From: Megaleporinus macrocephalus
Lineage: Eukaryota > Chordata > Actinopteri > Characiformes > Anostomidae
Direction: 5' to 3'
Assembly: GCA_021613375.1 (NCBI GenBank)
Contig: CM038714.1
Span: forward strand, 39,948,623 to 40,012,622
Length of the DNA stretch: 64,000 bases
This document shows, one piece after another, positions 23,083 through 36,420 of the stretch; positions within the stretch are counted from its first letter, which is position 1, and each line of letters starts with the position of its first letter. The translations under genes were made by a program, and so were the position numbers. The notes below the pieces were generated by a model that ran no database searches, had not been told where the DNA came from, and was given only the letters and a program-made list of their open reading frames with translations.

Positions 23083-23953
23083 TAGAGATGGAAGGATCGA
23101 TCGGCTATGTATCAATATCGGACGATTTTTATTCAAAATATGTGATCTGTAATCGACCGATATTTCTCCAATTTAGCCGATTCCATTTCTGTATTCTGTA
23201 TTTCTGTATTTCCAGCTAGCGTTTCATCCACAAAGAGGAGAACCCCCTCCCTGCAGTTCCTATCTGAACCACTAGGTGGAAACACACACCCTTTCATTTT
23301 CCACAAACTGACTGAAGCAGCGACGTCGTATGTCCGTCTGGCAGTTGTTTACCATACGTGACGCAGACTCATCCAGGACATTTTTCAATTAGTAAAATCA
23401 GAGTGTCTCTTTGAGGAACCAAGACAATTAACACTAATAATCTGATACAGTGAGTACAGTGAGTATCAGTAAACAGTAGAGCTAGCACGCGCAGCTAGCA
23501 CAAAACTAATAACCCAGAACAGACCAGATCTGACTGGTACGAACAGAACAGCAGCAACAATTCAAGATCTACATTTAATGATTACAGTCATTTAAAATAA
23601 CCAGAGTCTGCGTTTAATGACTGCAGTTTTTACTGCATTTATTTAATTAGCTTTTTTAGTTTTAAATTAAGGGTCTAAATGTAATAACTGCAGTATTGAA
23701 GATATTTGTTTGATTTACTTTGTTTATTCACTGTTAATTTAGTTTAAAATATTATGCTGTTTCATATGAGCTCGTTAAAAATGGTAATAAACCAGTTTAG
23801 ACCATGTTTCATGACTTGCTTGCGCTAATAACTACATGTAGCCCTGCCGTGGCATATACTCCGCCCTCTATCGGTATCGGCTATCGGTCGATCATGTTGA
23901 AAGGTGATCGGCGATCGGAATCGGCCTCGAAAACACTGATCGGTCCATCGTTA
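23083..23953 (+). mobile_element. TAGAGATGG-family non-autonomous element, copy B
   Basis: This 871-bp element has ends TAGAGATGGAAGGATCGATC and GATCGGTCCATCGTTA. Flanks GTTATCAA and GTTATTAC agree at 6 of 8, fitting an aged 8-bp duplication. It is highly similar to 56679-57580 but lacks a short segment (around GCGTTAAACAAATGAGC) that the other copies keep. Confidence 0.85.
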
Positions 23954-24907
23954 GTTATTACGTTTGTACAATGAACAAAGAGGTTTGTAAAGGGTTTTAA
24001 GCCACAGAGATAACAAAAATACAACAAGCTGGCATCGCCTTGCCAATCCTTGTTTTGCTGCTGAGTTCACATATGAACAATCTTTCCTCAGAGCGTCTAC
24101 CTGCGAATTTCATGCGAATTTCAGGCGGTCTTTGACTTTTGCATGGTACTGTAAGCTACCCGCAATATGTGGCAACGCTTTCCTGGAACTGGGAACTGAC
24201 ACTGAAGATACTGGAGAATATTTAAAAGAGCAGATACGCCCACATGACGTAACGGCCTGAGACTTTTAATTTGAATTGTGTTTTAACAATAATTTAACAA
24301 GGCTTTCAGAAGCAGCAGGCAGAAACTTCTTGGGAAAGAAACTGATTCTTCACCGTGGCAGGTGGAGAAAAACTTTGAGACACTGGTTCAGACCATGTCG
24401 GGCCCTGATCACGGTCTCTAAGCGCGCCAATAATGCACCAATGTCACATACAAACAAAGCGGCACTGCAGAGGATGCTGATCTGCAACATCAGCCCGTTT
24501 TAGCCTGGCTCGTGTCAGCTTCTCCACTCTGTGCGGAAAGCTCTGCGTCTGTGCCAGGTCTACCTGGCGCTCGGCAGCGTTCCGTTTGCTGCCCACCCAC
24601 TCTGAGCGGGTGCAGGGGCGCGAGTGGGATGGGGCAAGGTGAGGCTGGTGGGCGGGAGACCAGGCGGGAGCTTCCTGACACAGGAGCCGTCTCACAGCAG
24701 GATCAAACCGGCTCGGCATGAATCACCACCACTCCCACCACCAACACGGCCACTTCTGCTGCCACAATTAAAAGCAATCTGGAGAGAGCGGAGCTGAGAG
24801 AGACTGCCGGGCTAAAAATATTCAAACAAAACCACAGAAGCTAATAATCCTGCAGCAGATTTCACATGGCTGGATCCGACGTTCTGTGAAGTGACCATAT
24901 TTCACAA

Positions 24908-24942
<35 letters not shown>

Positions 24943-25379
24943 CCTAGCAAAAACGGGCCTCCTCCCAACGTGTACTCTATCGCACCTATTGAATTATTCA
25001 ATATCAGAAGAGCATTTAAATTTTAAATGCTTGCTTAACGCCGTAATGATGATCCAGGCTGGAGGAGCAGATGGAGGAATGGGGGAGAGATGAGGAACTG
25101 AACGGGATTTTTTTTTTTTTTCTTTACATCTGGACTCCAAAAACCCTGGCAAAACTCAAGCTTGGGCTGAGAGATAGTGGAAGCGAAACGCTCTTACCTG
25201 AGCCGTCGCCGCAGCTGCTACATTTAAATAACGGCTGCAGGAGGCAGCGGCTTGACTTGTTCAGTTACTTGCGAGCAGGAACACTATCTCCAAAGTAAAT
25301 AATGCCTAGGAGGGGTGCACCAGCTACCCAAATCACTTAATAGAAAAATAGCCAAACGCCCCAGGCGCCTATTCCTCTG
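23954..25379. other. Gene-free sequence, partly GC-rich
   Basis: 24480-24720 is GC-rich with overlapping open frames on both strands that I cannot assign. An (AAAT)n tract lies at about 24905-24943. No promoter or exon is identified. Confidence 0.45.
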
Positions 25380-25480
25380 CCGGCTGCCCAATGGTGGAAG
25401 CAACCTTTGATCTGTTTAGGTTGCTGGCTATTTGCATTTCATAATGAGATCAAAAAGCGAGGTCCAAGGCCCTTACGGAA
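25380..25480. promoter_or_regulatory. Candidate conserved non-coding element with octamer-like site
   Basis: It contains GCTATTTGCATTTCATAATG, an ATTTGCAT octamer next to a TAATG core, in repeat-free DNA. It is a possible POU/homeodomain site cluster. This is an appearance-based call. Confidence 0.25.
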
Positions 25481-26047
25481 GCCAGCAGTGCATACGGGCT
25501 TCTAAACGGTGGTGGATTCAGGCCGAGTAACCACTCTTATCCATCTGGAAGGTCAACGTCGGCCACGGCAATGTTTGTAAGGCAAACATTTCTTCTTCTT
25601 CTTCTTCGTTTGTGTCTTTTGCTGCATGCAGGTGTTGTGGCACAGGGAAGAAGAAGAAGAAAAAAAAAAAAAAAAAAAAAAAAAGCATGCCAGTAGCAAC
25701 AACCACCTTGAGTGATCAAGCCCAAGAACAAACATTTCAAGCATTTCTAAACTGGTTGAGAACCGCTCAGGATTTTCTTTGGCATCCCTGCGCTTGCGAG
25801 GGAGAAGATGCTGGGAATTCCTTTCGCACCGTCTCGGTGCTATTTCAGACAGGCCGTCTCTCTTGGGTGAGGGTGGGGGGGGGGGGGGGGACTGCGGCTC
25901 GGATATGGGGGCTGTTAGCATGGATGTGGCAGTGACATAAAAACACATATCGAAATGAGTCTTGAAAATTAAGAAAAGATCATTGCACTGGCCTTGCACT
26001 GTTAACCCTGTGTGTGCAAACGTGATTTTGCAAGGGGCTTCTTCTGC

Positions 26048-26082
<35 letters not shown>

Positions 26083-27469
26083 ACTTGCTGGAGCTTCACG
26101 TTTGCCTGATCAGATTACAGCTTGCACCGCGGTGGGATTATGAGCGTGTTTTGTAAACAGAGATTTTAAATCTCTCAGGATAACAAGAGCTTTCACATGG
26201 CCTGGGTCCGTGATAATCCACTAACATCCATACATTTAAAGCTTTTAAACTCATGCTTAGACTTGTTGCATTGAGGGACCAATATACACACTTACGGTTG
26301 CACGATATGAACAAAACACTGTTACTGAGATTCTATTCCTACATGCTGTGAATGTGCAATATATCATGAACACTATATATTACAATATATTATTATATAT
26401 TATGGACAAAACCAGGGATGTAACTGCTGTTTGACCAAAGCCATTAGGCAATAATAATAATAATAATAATAATAATTAGGTCCTGACAGACAGGCCTACT
26501 AAAATAATGAGGGAAGCTAAAGAGATCTGTGTTTGGGCACCATTCATTCATCACCCACTGAACCAAAGCTAGCTCCTAACATGTATTACATGTTTAAGTT
26601 AATAGAATGTAACACACAACTTAAAGACTTCAGGACTTTCCAGGTTTTCTTTCAGAACATCATAAATATTTCAGATTCCCAGCTGTTTATTTCACAAATA
26701 TACTTATTGATATGTTTCACGATGTCAGGAACACACGTTAATACAGAATTGAGCTGATGCGTGCACTTCAAGACTTCTTTTAAAGAGTTCTTTTAAAACA
26801 GGCAACCCGTTAGAGGACATCTGCATTATGCAGCCTTACAACAAGTCAATAACACAGCGATGTGCATGCCCAGTTGTGAGGTTATGGTGATACTTGAGGG
26901 TCAAGATTTTTTTAAACAGCTGGTTCCAAACCCATTAAAAGCAGCTAAGACTTGGGCTCGCTGGTGTCAAACTCACAAGCGCAGCTGCTGCCAAGCATCT
27001 TCACTGCATTAAACGTCTCATCAATGACGAGTGGAACTGACAGGTGAACAAGTGAGCCTCTTAACCTGAGAGAGGCCAAATTAATCTCATTTGCACCCTC
27101 ATTGAGAAGACTACAGCAAGGCGCCTGGCGCGTCGGGATGGAAGGCTTCGAGGACGGTTTTCCAGATTCATATAGAAAAATTCATCTGTCATACTAGATA
27201 AAAAAAATAAATAAATAACACGGCACGGTGTGTTTTCTTTGAATTTGAATGGGCATCTCTAGCGACGGCAGTGTCATTTGCAACCACTGAAGAAAAGACG
27301 CTCCATGGCTTTTCCTGAAGTTGCTCTGTTCTAGGCTCCTGAAGCTGAAAACACTGTTACACCGAGGTTTCGAAAATTCATCAAAAACTGCTCTGAAGCG
27401 CTTAAGAGGATGTAATAAAGCTCTATCCAAGGAATCTAATTGCATGCTCACGGACGCTGGCGGAGCATA
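25481..27469. other. Gene-free sequence with several microsatellites
   Basis: Poly(A) with GAA units at about 25648-25684, a G16 run at about 25875-25890, (AC)15 at 26051-26080 and (AAT)n at about 26448-26476. The 175-codon minus frame at 25553-26080 is largely translation of these repeats. Confidence 0.6.
26051..26080. repeat. (AC)n microsatellite
   Basis: Fifteen uninterrupted AC units. Confidence 0.95.
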
Positions 27470-27660
27470 TCCTCGCTCCCCGCTAATACTGCATTAATAA
27501 TTTTTGACCTTGATGAATTATCTTTTCTTATTGACAGCACTTATTGATATTTCTTAAAAGCGCCAGCTAATGGAGTTCTATTGAGATGATTAAATGAGTT
27601 GCTGTGGCGTCCGGATTAGCCCAGATAGCTCATCTCTCTCCAGCGCAGCCTGCATTATCA
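27470..27660. promoter_or_regulatory. Candidate conserved non-coding element
   Basis: A repeat-free stretch containing TTAATAATTTTTGACCTTGA, GATGAATTATC and GATGATTAAATGAG: a nuclear-receptor half site (TGACCTTGA) beside homeodomain cores. The composition and lack of repeats resemble vertebrate developmental enhancers. Confidence 0.35.
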
Positions 27661-29195
<1,535 letters not shown>

Positions 29196-29199
29196 TGTC

Positions 29200-29404
29200 A
29201 ATTTCTTTTTTCTTTTTTTTAACTTCTATTAAATGCAGCAGCTGGCGTTTACATTGTGGGACAATTTCATGATAATTGGACCAATAGAAATGCTCCAAAA
29301 TAGCTCTAAAAAATTTCTGATTCCATTGACTTCCATTGAAAGAGAAGACAGTTTTTGTCCTCTCCTGTAAAGTTTCCATTTTAAAGATCTATTTTGGACA
29401 GCGA
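29200..29404 (+). mobile_element. Miniature element, CTGTCCAAWG family, copy 5 (left end lost)
   Basis: The interior (TTAAATGCAGCAGCTGGCG, GGACCAATAGAAATGCTCC, TTCCATTGACTTCCATTGAA) and the right end TTTTGGACAGCGAT match 3074-3303. The left inverted repeat is absent where the (TA)n tract begins. Confidence 0.75.
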
Positions 29405-29999
29405 TATAAAAATGTATGTATATATAAATAAATATATAAACACACGTTTCATTTTCTTGTAATATTTTAGAATAATCTAATCTATTGCACTTGTGTAGTA
29501 CCCCATAGTAAAGTACAGCAGCTCTTTCCATGTACAGAAAGATTCTTTTAGGAGTTGTACAGAAACTCTCCCGGTGTTTCATTAAAGCAGCATCAACACT
29601 TTTATGCATAAAAAAAAAAAAAAACAAAAAAAAAAAAACACACAGCTGAAAAGCTTTTTTAAATAATCTCTCTAGACAAACGCTTGTTGCACCGTTAAAG
29701 AAAATAAAGCATTTAATTGACGGTTTTGATTGCGTGTTTATCAAACGAGGGGAAAAACTAAAATAAAATAAACCATCAAATAAGCAAAATAAATTATGGG
29801 CTTGATCTTTGAACTTCTATAAGCTTGAAGAGCCTCGTATAGATGGATGTAAACATCTGCTTCACAGGGGGGGGAAAAAAAAGGAAAAGAAAAGAGAGAC
29901 TGGGATGAAAACATGCTCGCACACGCACGCACCATGTCTCTGACGGATATGAAGCGCATACATCTTGTCTTGACTGCAATAAAGCCGTGGTACCAATTC
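29405..29999. other. Gene-free sequence
   Basis: A-rich tracts lie at about 29610-29640 and 29875-29890. Open frames are not recognisable. Confidence 0.5.
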
Positions 30000-30195
30000 T
30001 ATTGGCAATAAATGTCAGCTGATTGGAAAGCTCATTCTAATATCAATTTCCATCTCCGCTCTTTAAAAGGCAATCAGCTTGGCTTCATCTCTGTATATCA
30101 TATGCTCCTTGAGATGATGACACAGCAATGGCTCTCTCGCACATAATGGACTTGTATCAAGGCATCTGGCATGAATAATACAATCCATGAATAGG
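30000..30195. promoter_or_regulatory. Candidate conserved non-coding element
   Basis: Repeat-free DNA with GGCAATAAATGTCAGCTGAT, TCATTCTAATATCAATTTCC and GATGATGACACAGCAATGG. Of all the gene-free stretches, this one looks most like a strongly constrained enhancer. That is an inference without alignment. Confidence 0.35.
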
Positions 30196-31979
30196 AGATT
30201 TTGTCTACGGCTTGTTCGGCTAGGTCTGCTGCCTCTCTGAATATCAACACTCTCCACGCTCACATTTCTGTCTGAAAAACAGCCTCTATTTTCTAACCCC
30301 CCCCCCTTTTTTGGGGGGGGGGAAGACACAAGAGACTTGTGTCAAATATTAATGCTTCTAACCAGATCAGAACACTTTTCCTTCCAAAAAAAATGATGAA
30401 AGTGATGCTTGTGAATCCTTTTTCTACCTTTATATTTGCAAAATAATCCCCAGCAAAAACAACTTGACAGCATAAGAAATGAGAATAATTTCACACATTA
30501 ACCTTGGCGGTCTCCTTCTGCCTGAATTCAGGGCTGATTTGGTACACTGATTGAATTTAAGTGGAGGGGAATGTCACTTGCATGCATGCAAATGGCTCTG
30601 ACGGGCAGAAAGCAAATAACGGCACATCATTTCCTCAGGACCGGATGGGTGTAGGGCTGCGTGATATATTGGCAGTCGATAAGAGTATTCGCCAATAAAT
30701 GATGGAAAGTCATTATTATTAGTGGTCCGAAATTCTTCAAATCATGGCCGATAATTAGAAACTGCAGCTTGGCATCCTTCACTAGTGGAGGACACTTTCA
30801 TTCTTTTTCTTTTTTCTATTTTTACATTATTAAGTCATGTCTAATTCAACCCACCGGCTAGGTCTCCCCGCATCACACAGTGCTACCAAACGGGAAGACA
30901 CAGGCTTCCTCTGAGAGTCGTCACCACAACACTGACGACCAATTCTGATGTGGAGAGTGAAGGGCCTGGGCACCCTATGCACAGTACTAAGAGAGTACTA
31001 AGCTATTGTAGACTACTAGTACAACCAATCAAGAGGTTCCATCTCTTAACAGTGCACCTAGACTAACAATGACAGATATTTCTATATCCTCAAGGTTTTA
31101 TAGAATCTAAAGGCTGTTTAAGAATGACGGTCTACCCCATCAGTGCATTGCTAGGGTGTGAAATGCAGCTGAAGGCCAGGAAAGACATTTTCCACATAGG
31201 AAGCTGTGTCACAAACTCAAAATCAGTGTAACCAAGAATCCACAAGGAGCTTTTATTGATCACCAAAGGCTTTTGTTCATGAGTGAGAAAAAAAATAACT
31301 GCCCAAAAAAGACCATCAACAGTGCACCAGCCACAGCACCCAAAGACCAACGGTTCACAACACAATACTCCCTCCTACAGACCACACGAAGTGAAAGTCA
31401 GCTTTATATTCACCAGTTTTCCCCACTTCACCTTAAATGGAGCAGCAGACGCTAGAATGAGGGCTAACTGCCTCACCATTTCAGGGGGAACGAGAACTGC
31501 TGAATAAAAAGCAGAAGACTTCAGGTTTCTTCAGTCGGTGGGAGCGAGCATTGTATTTTGTACAGGTGGTCTGCGGCCAATTCACTTCTCCACATACCAA
31601 TAACAACTATTCAATATCAACTCCATCACACATGCATATGTTTTCCCAATGTTGTTTAAACTAACAGAGTCTGGGCTCTACTGAGTCTACTTACACACAC
31701 ACCTGACGTTGCTACTAATGTTGCTATGTCCACTAAATGTCCACTAACCTTCAGTAAATGTGAAGGTGAATATTAATCATGTGTAGTTCAGCTATGCTTG
31801 AATTGGTCAATGCACTGTCTATAGGGCAAACTTGTGTTTTTAACATAGACATGGAGTCCTCTCTGCTGAAAATCTGTCATTGCAATGAAAAAAAAAACAA
31901 AAACACCATGGTTGCTGGTAACCGCCCGTCAATATCATCCCCAGAAAACCATATCGGCAGTAACGGCCCAGAAAATACA
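30196..31979. other. foxj3 downstream intron, proximal part
   Basis: No exon is recognised. A perfect C10-T6-G10 palindrome lies at 30297-30322, and a possible decayed TAGGG-type fragment (GTAGGGCTGCGTGATATATT) at about 30651. No sequence resembling the next forkhead exon was found. Confidence 0.5.
30297..30322. repeat. C10-T6-G10 perfect homopolymer palindrome
   Basis: Ten C, six T and ten G in a row form a perfect inverted repeat with a T6 loop. It can fold as a GC-only hairpin and is also a site prone to assembly error. Confidence 0.9.
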
Positions 31980-31996
31980 TATCAATGCACTCTTAC
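31980..31996 (-). promoter_or_regulatory. Splice donor of the foxj3 exon
   Basis: On the minus strand the exon ends AAG and the intron begins GTAAGAGTGC, a consensus U1 donor. The position after GWK within the forkhead domain matches the intron position I recall for FOXJ genes. Confidence 0.85.
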
Positions 31997-32317
31997 CTTC
32001 CAGCCGCTGCCTGCCTCCCTGTAGTACGGGAAATTGTCACAGATCCATTGGTAGATTTCACTCAGGGTCATTTTCTTCTTTGGCGAGCTGTTGATGGCGA
32101 AGGTAATGAGACTGGCGTAGCTGTAAGGAGGTTTTCCATCCTTGTGCTGCTGGACCTCTTCCTGGTCCAGTGTGGTGTTGGGGTCCAGAAGAGCACTCTT
32201 CTTAGCCATGCCGGGCCCATGGGCGTTTTGGGCATCCGCCTTCTGGATGGCCGCTCGCATGGTCAGCTGCGGCAGCCAGTCCATGGAGGTTAAACTGCTC
32301 TCCAGCTCTGAGGTCAT
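31997..32317 (-). CDS. foxj3: FOXJ3 forkhead transcription factor, first recognised coding exon (partial)
   Basis: FOXJ3 is a nuclear forkhead-family DNA-binding transcription factor. The exon encodes 107 residues. Residues 1-20 carry the conserved FOXJ2/FOXJ3 N-terminus ([20 protein letters not shown]). Residues about 44-59 include [16 protein letters not shown], and the forkhead domain opens at about residue 62 with [14 protein letters not shown] (helix 1), followed by [20 protein letters not shown] (helix 2) and [10 protein letters not shown]. The exon stops there at a GTAAGA donor in phase 0, immediately before the expected NSIRHNLSLNK recognition-helix exon, which I did not find in the window. 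The start was chosen because the ATG sits in a strong Kozak context (GCCACCATGA) and matches the family N-terminus. Spacers favour FOXJ3 over FOXJ2. No stop or frameshift is present. The recognition helix, wings and activation region lie outside what can be seen. Confidence 0.95.
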
Positions 32318-32408
32318 GGTGGCAGCTTGGTAGGGTGGTGGGGGGGGGTGGAGATCGGCCGAGGTGTACGTGTCGGAGCCCAAGTGCCTCAACAGCTCCG
32401 AGTCAAAC
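32318..32408 (-). other. foxj3: 5' part of the foxj3 exon: 5' UTR or in-frame N-terminal extension
   Basis: The acceptor on the minus strand reads TTTTTGTTTTTCTGTAG, with the exon beginning GTTTGACTCGG at 32408. The 91 bases between the acceptor and the chosen ATG contain no stop in the foxj3 frame. They would encode about 30 residues, including [19 protein letters not shown] and a run of prolines. The simplest reading is 5' UTR, because the ATG at 32317 has an optimal Kozak context. An upstream coding exon spliced in phase could instead make this protein sequence. I could not locate such an exon. Confidence 0.7.
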
Positions 32409-32440
32409 CTACAGAAAAACAAAAAACAGCCAAACACACA
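32409..32440 (-). promoter_or_regulatory. Splice acceptor and polypyrimidine tract of the foxj3 exon
   Basis: Reading on the minus strand, a T-rich tract (TGTTTTTTGTTTTTCTGTAG) ends in AG directly before the exon. A short (TG)n microsatellite lies just upstream of the tract. Confidence 0.8.
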
Positions 32441-35400
32441 CACACACTGAGTCGGTTTATAGCACAACAGTGAATAATAACAATAATAATAGTAATAAAA
32501 GGGACCTGTTGACATCAGTACAACAACTCTTAAATCGAGTAACTAAAAATAATACATAGAAATTTATTAGGACTACAATTACTTTAATTTTCTAATAATC
32601 TAGGAGAAAACTGAATTATATATATTCAAAATGTTATGACAATCACTCATTATTATTTTTTATTGGGGTTAGCCAGTACAATCTTCACTACATCCTGAAA
32701 TAAAGCTGAAAAATACATTTCAGAAGAAATCTGTCAAAATACAAAACTTTTTGGATTCAACTGCAAGTGGAGTCAAAACTGATCTTGTCACCTCAGACAG
32801 ATAACCAGGAGCTTAAACTGAGCTGGCAATTACATGCTACTGGTGACAAAACAGCATTTAGCTTGTTTGCTATCTCCAGCAAGTGTGTTGTCTCAAAAAG
32901 TACTTAAAGTGTCTGTTATTCCAATAGATTTCCTTTTCTTCTAATATTTCAATTATTGTTAATCATTTAAAAATATTTAAGCTGAGTTTTTAATAAAAGT
33001 ATTTGATCATCTTAGATATTCATTGCAGCTTTATCGAAATGAAAGAAAATGATTTCTTTTCATTTCCTAAAAGAAAAACATTTAATTGCCTAAAAACACC
33101 GGAAGCAGCCATCCAGACACCTCCATATTTACTTAGGTCTATAAAAATATCTACGAGCATATGATATGAAATTACCACAACACCAGCCACAATGTAGTGT
33201 AACATTTCCAGCTTTTATTCCACTGAAATTTTAACAAGATACAAGCAGTATTGTGTCAAATGAGGATTTGGCTTAGCTACAGCTGATACTAACACTGGAG
33301 CTAACCAGTGTAGTGTTAGATGGTGAGTGACTCATCATTTACCCAATGTTTTTTAGCAAAAAAGAAAAATGGATAGCAATGAAAAGCAAGGCACATTCTG
33401 CAAAAGCTTGGGTGCCCCAGTCAAATAAACTTTTGATGATTTCAAAAAGTAACACTGTTAAAAAACAAAGAAAAAAAACATTTGAATGCAATAGAACTGT
33501 TTATTTGCTGAAATTACTTTAACAGGGAAAATAACAATGTTGCCAATTTTGGATACACAAACAAATAAATAAAACAAGTTATGCACTGAAATTTCATACC
33601 ATGCCAATTTTTAACACACAACTGAAACAGCAGAGCAAAGACTAGCGTACATAAGCTTTCAGTCCTGATTAGCTACGTTAGCCTCCTAGATCCAGTACAA
33701 CAATAAGCAAACATCACACAAACAACATGTCTTGGCTGACCAACAACATTTGTGGGGAATCTGGAGATTTGTGTACATATTTTTTTGTAGCAAAACTATT
33801 TCTTTAAAAGTCATTCCAACTGCAGCCACAATGTCATTTTAATTAGCACATTCTAGCAGGCGGTGCTGTGGCTCAGCAAAGGTGCTGACACACACACACA
33901 CACACACACACTAGGGCAAAAGAAGCAAGGCCGTCTGGCCTACCTCTAGCCCGCACACTCCAGCACGCTGACTCACACGGCTGTAATCTGAGCTGCAAAC
34001 TGAGTAAATGCTGGGGAATTGTTTTCACAACTGCCAGCCAAATGGAGGAATGGCTCACAAGGAATTCCGAGTCTCCTGAGGATAGTAACCCTCTCTTTTC
34101 CTCTACTTTCTTTTCCCTCTCTTCTCCTCTATTCCTCCAATCCACCCCTGACTGGGCTGTAAACAAGGCACAGAATTGTCATCGTGCCGAGCGTGGCATC
34201 CACTGGCGCTCGTTCCAGCCTGTGGCTGCACCCTACACCCACAAACAACCTTGTGTTTTGGGCACCCTGCCCTACCCACGCTTAAAATAGCAGCTAGAGC
34301 AGGGGGCCCGTCAAAGGCATAGCTAGGTGCGCAGTCAGACTCACTAGAAACCCTCATCACGGTGGCAACAACATGGCTAGAAAAAAAATAAATAAATAAA
34401 TAAATAAAGACACCATGGAGGGAACATCCCATGTAATATTCCAACAATCCTGGTGTAAAAATACCTCTAAATCCTCAAGGGACCTCTGAGAGACACTCGT
34501 ATTGAAATTTCCCCACAGTGGAGGACAGTGAATGTGAGATTGAGGTAAGCCACTGAAATCTGATAAATGAGATTGCTATGACAGACACGATTTCTTTTTT
34601 CCCCCTTCTTTCTAACACACTGTCATTTTCGTAAAGGTGAGTCATGACCCTCTAATTAAAAAAAAAACAAAAAAAAAATCATGGAAAAGATGAGGGCTAC
34701 AGACTCTACACCCTCTCTGCAAAGGGCAAAACAACTAAAAATTCGAATTTATTACCGTTACAACCTAAAAAAATAAAGAAAAAAAAGGATGAACCTTGGA
34801 CATTTGGCAATTAAACCAAAATCATGCACAACGCACACTGCATATGGCTCCTCGGAGGAATGCAGAGAAATAGATCAGATCCAAAACCAACTGTAAAATC
34901 AGTCCAAAGACATAAGGAGCGACTGGCAAGACAGAAGAACAAAAAAAGACCCCAAACTCAAATCCACAGCAGAGGAAACCTTATTATATAAGTCTGAATA
35001 TGTCTGGTTTATTTGTTAGCGGTGGAATTCTGACTATCCAACACTGTAAACCCTTCACAGCAAAGAAACAGAACTGTTTTACTGCAAATACAACATCAAA
35101 TCTACATGGACCTGCTTTAGCATTGCTGCCTAGTTGTTGGTTTATTTTTTATCCAATCCAATCCAGTGCCTTTTAGTACCTCAACAAATGAAAATCATAT
35201 AATTTCCACAGCACAGCATTGCACACAAACTCAAATTTGTCTACATCAATATTAATCAAACAGAACAAGCAGGTTGGAAAACAAACATGCATACAAGTCC
35301 AGATTTATTTCTCTGTTTAGAATGAATGAATTAGTAACAAAATCAAGAGCAATCACATATGGAACTAAGTTATTTTGCTTATTTCTACATCATTTAATCA

Positions 35401-36104
35401 TTTTGAACTGCAGGCCTACCAGAAACTTCGAACCAAATAAAGCCTTGGCTCCTCTAAACCAAGCCTTCCAATTATACACTGATGCAGCGATGGCAAACCC
35501 TCACAGCAGAGTCATTATCCGAGGAACGATCAGAGAAACGGTTGTGAAGTAGCCAGAACGACATGAACAATATATATATTTGTGCAATAATTGAGTCAAA
35601 CATGATTTGGAGCGGATTCTACGAATCATTTCAAACGATACAACATATGCGTTTCCCAATTCCCTTAAAAGAAGTCTAGTCTTGTGGTGGCCAAGGTGTA
35701 GGTTGAGTGGACAACCTTGCTTCTAAAACCTTATTGAACACTGCCACAGAAATAACTGGACAGATTGATCTTCCCTCATTTTTACTCATTTATGGACAAA
35801 CAAGTGGTTGTTTTCAAAGAGAAATAAGAAAGTGTCCATGTTACATAGAAATTAAGCTTTTAATACACATTCAAGAAGCATCAATGCACCAATGTATGCT
35901 GGTATAGCTAGAAACCATAGAAACAGCCACCTTAAAGCCTGATTTTGGTACATATTTTTGTCCGTTTCAACATCTAACAGTACGTCATACAGTGTAAGAC
36001 ACCACATACATATTAGATTATGTAAAAATATGATATGGTTTCCCAAATTCCTACTATTTGACCCCATGCAAATCATCCAGATGCAGGGGGGAAGATCTCT
36101 GCAG
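32441..36104. other. foxj3 upstream intron or 5' flank, proximal part
   Basis: No upstream exon, CpG-rich promoter or repeat family is identified. (CA)n at 33888-33912 and (AAAT)n at about 34385-34408. Open frames here have no coding signature. Confidence 0.5.
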
Positions 36105-36420
36105 CAAAGCAATGGTATCTTAATTAGCACACCTCAGCGGAGGCAAGCATTATAGCACAGCTAGCGTCTCCGCTCATTAGCGCTGGTGCTCCTCACCGGC
36201 CCCAGCCATGCCGGAGCGCAGGCCCAGAGACCTGGGCAGGGCACTGGGGAGGAGGGGGTGGCAAGAGCTAGCTGGCACGGGACAGCGAGAGGCCTGGTAG
36301 GCACGCCGCTCAAACACAGAGGTCAGGCAGTTCAGCCCACCAAAGCCAGCAAACCCTCGGGAGCAGATTACATACAGCAAACACAGGGAAGTGCTTTGAT
36401 TTAGGCTTTCATTTAGCAGC
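36105..36420. promoter_or_regulatory. Candidate conserved non-coding element, GC-rich
   Basis: Repeat-free sequence from TATCTTAATTAGCACACC through a GC-rich core to GCTTTCATTTAGCAGC. Overlapping frames on both strands (36177-36404) are not recognised as protein. Confidence 0.25.

Noticed and set aside
24444..24721. GC-rich stretch with opposed open frames, considered as an exon or CpG-island promoter
   Set aside because: No recognisable protein and no splice sites or core promoter. Opposed open frames are expected in GC-rich DNA.
25553..26080. 175-codon minus-strand open frame, the second-longest after the foxj3 frame
   Set aside because: Most of it translates (AC)n, G-run, poly(A) and GAA repeats. 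No domain, splice context or coding bias is seen.
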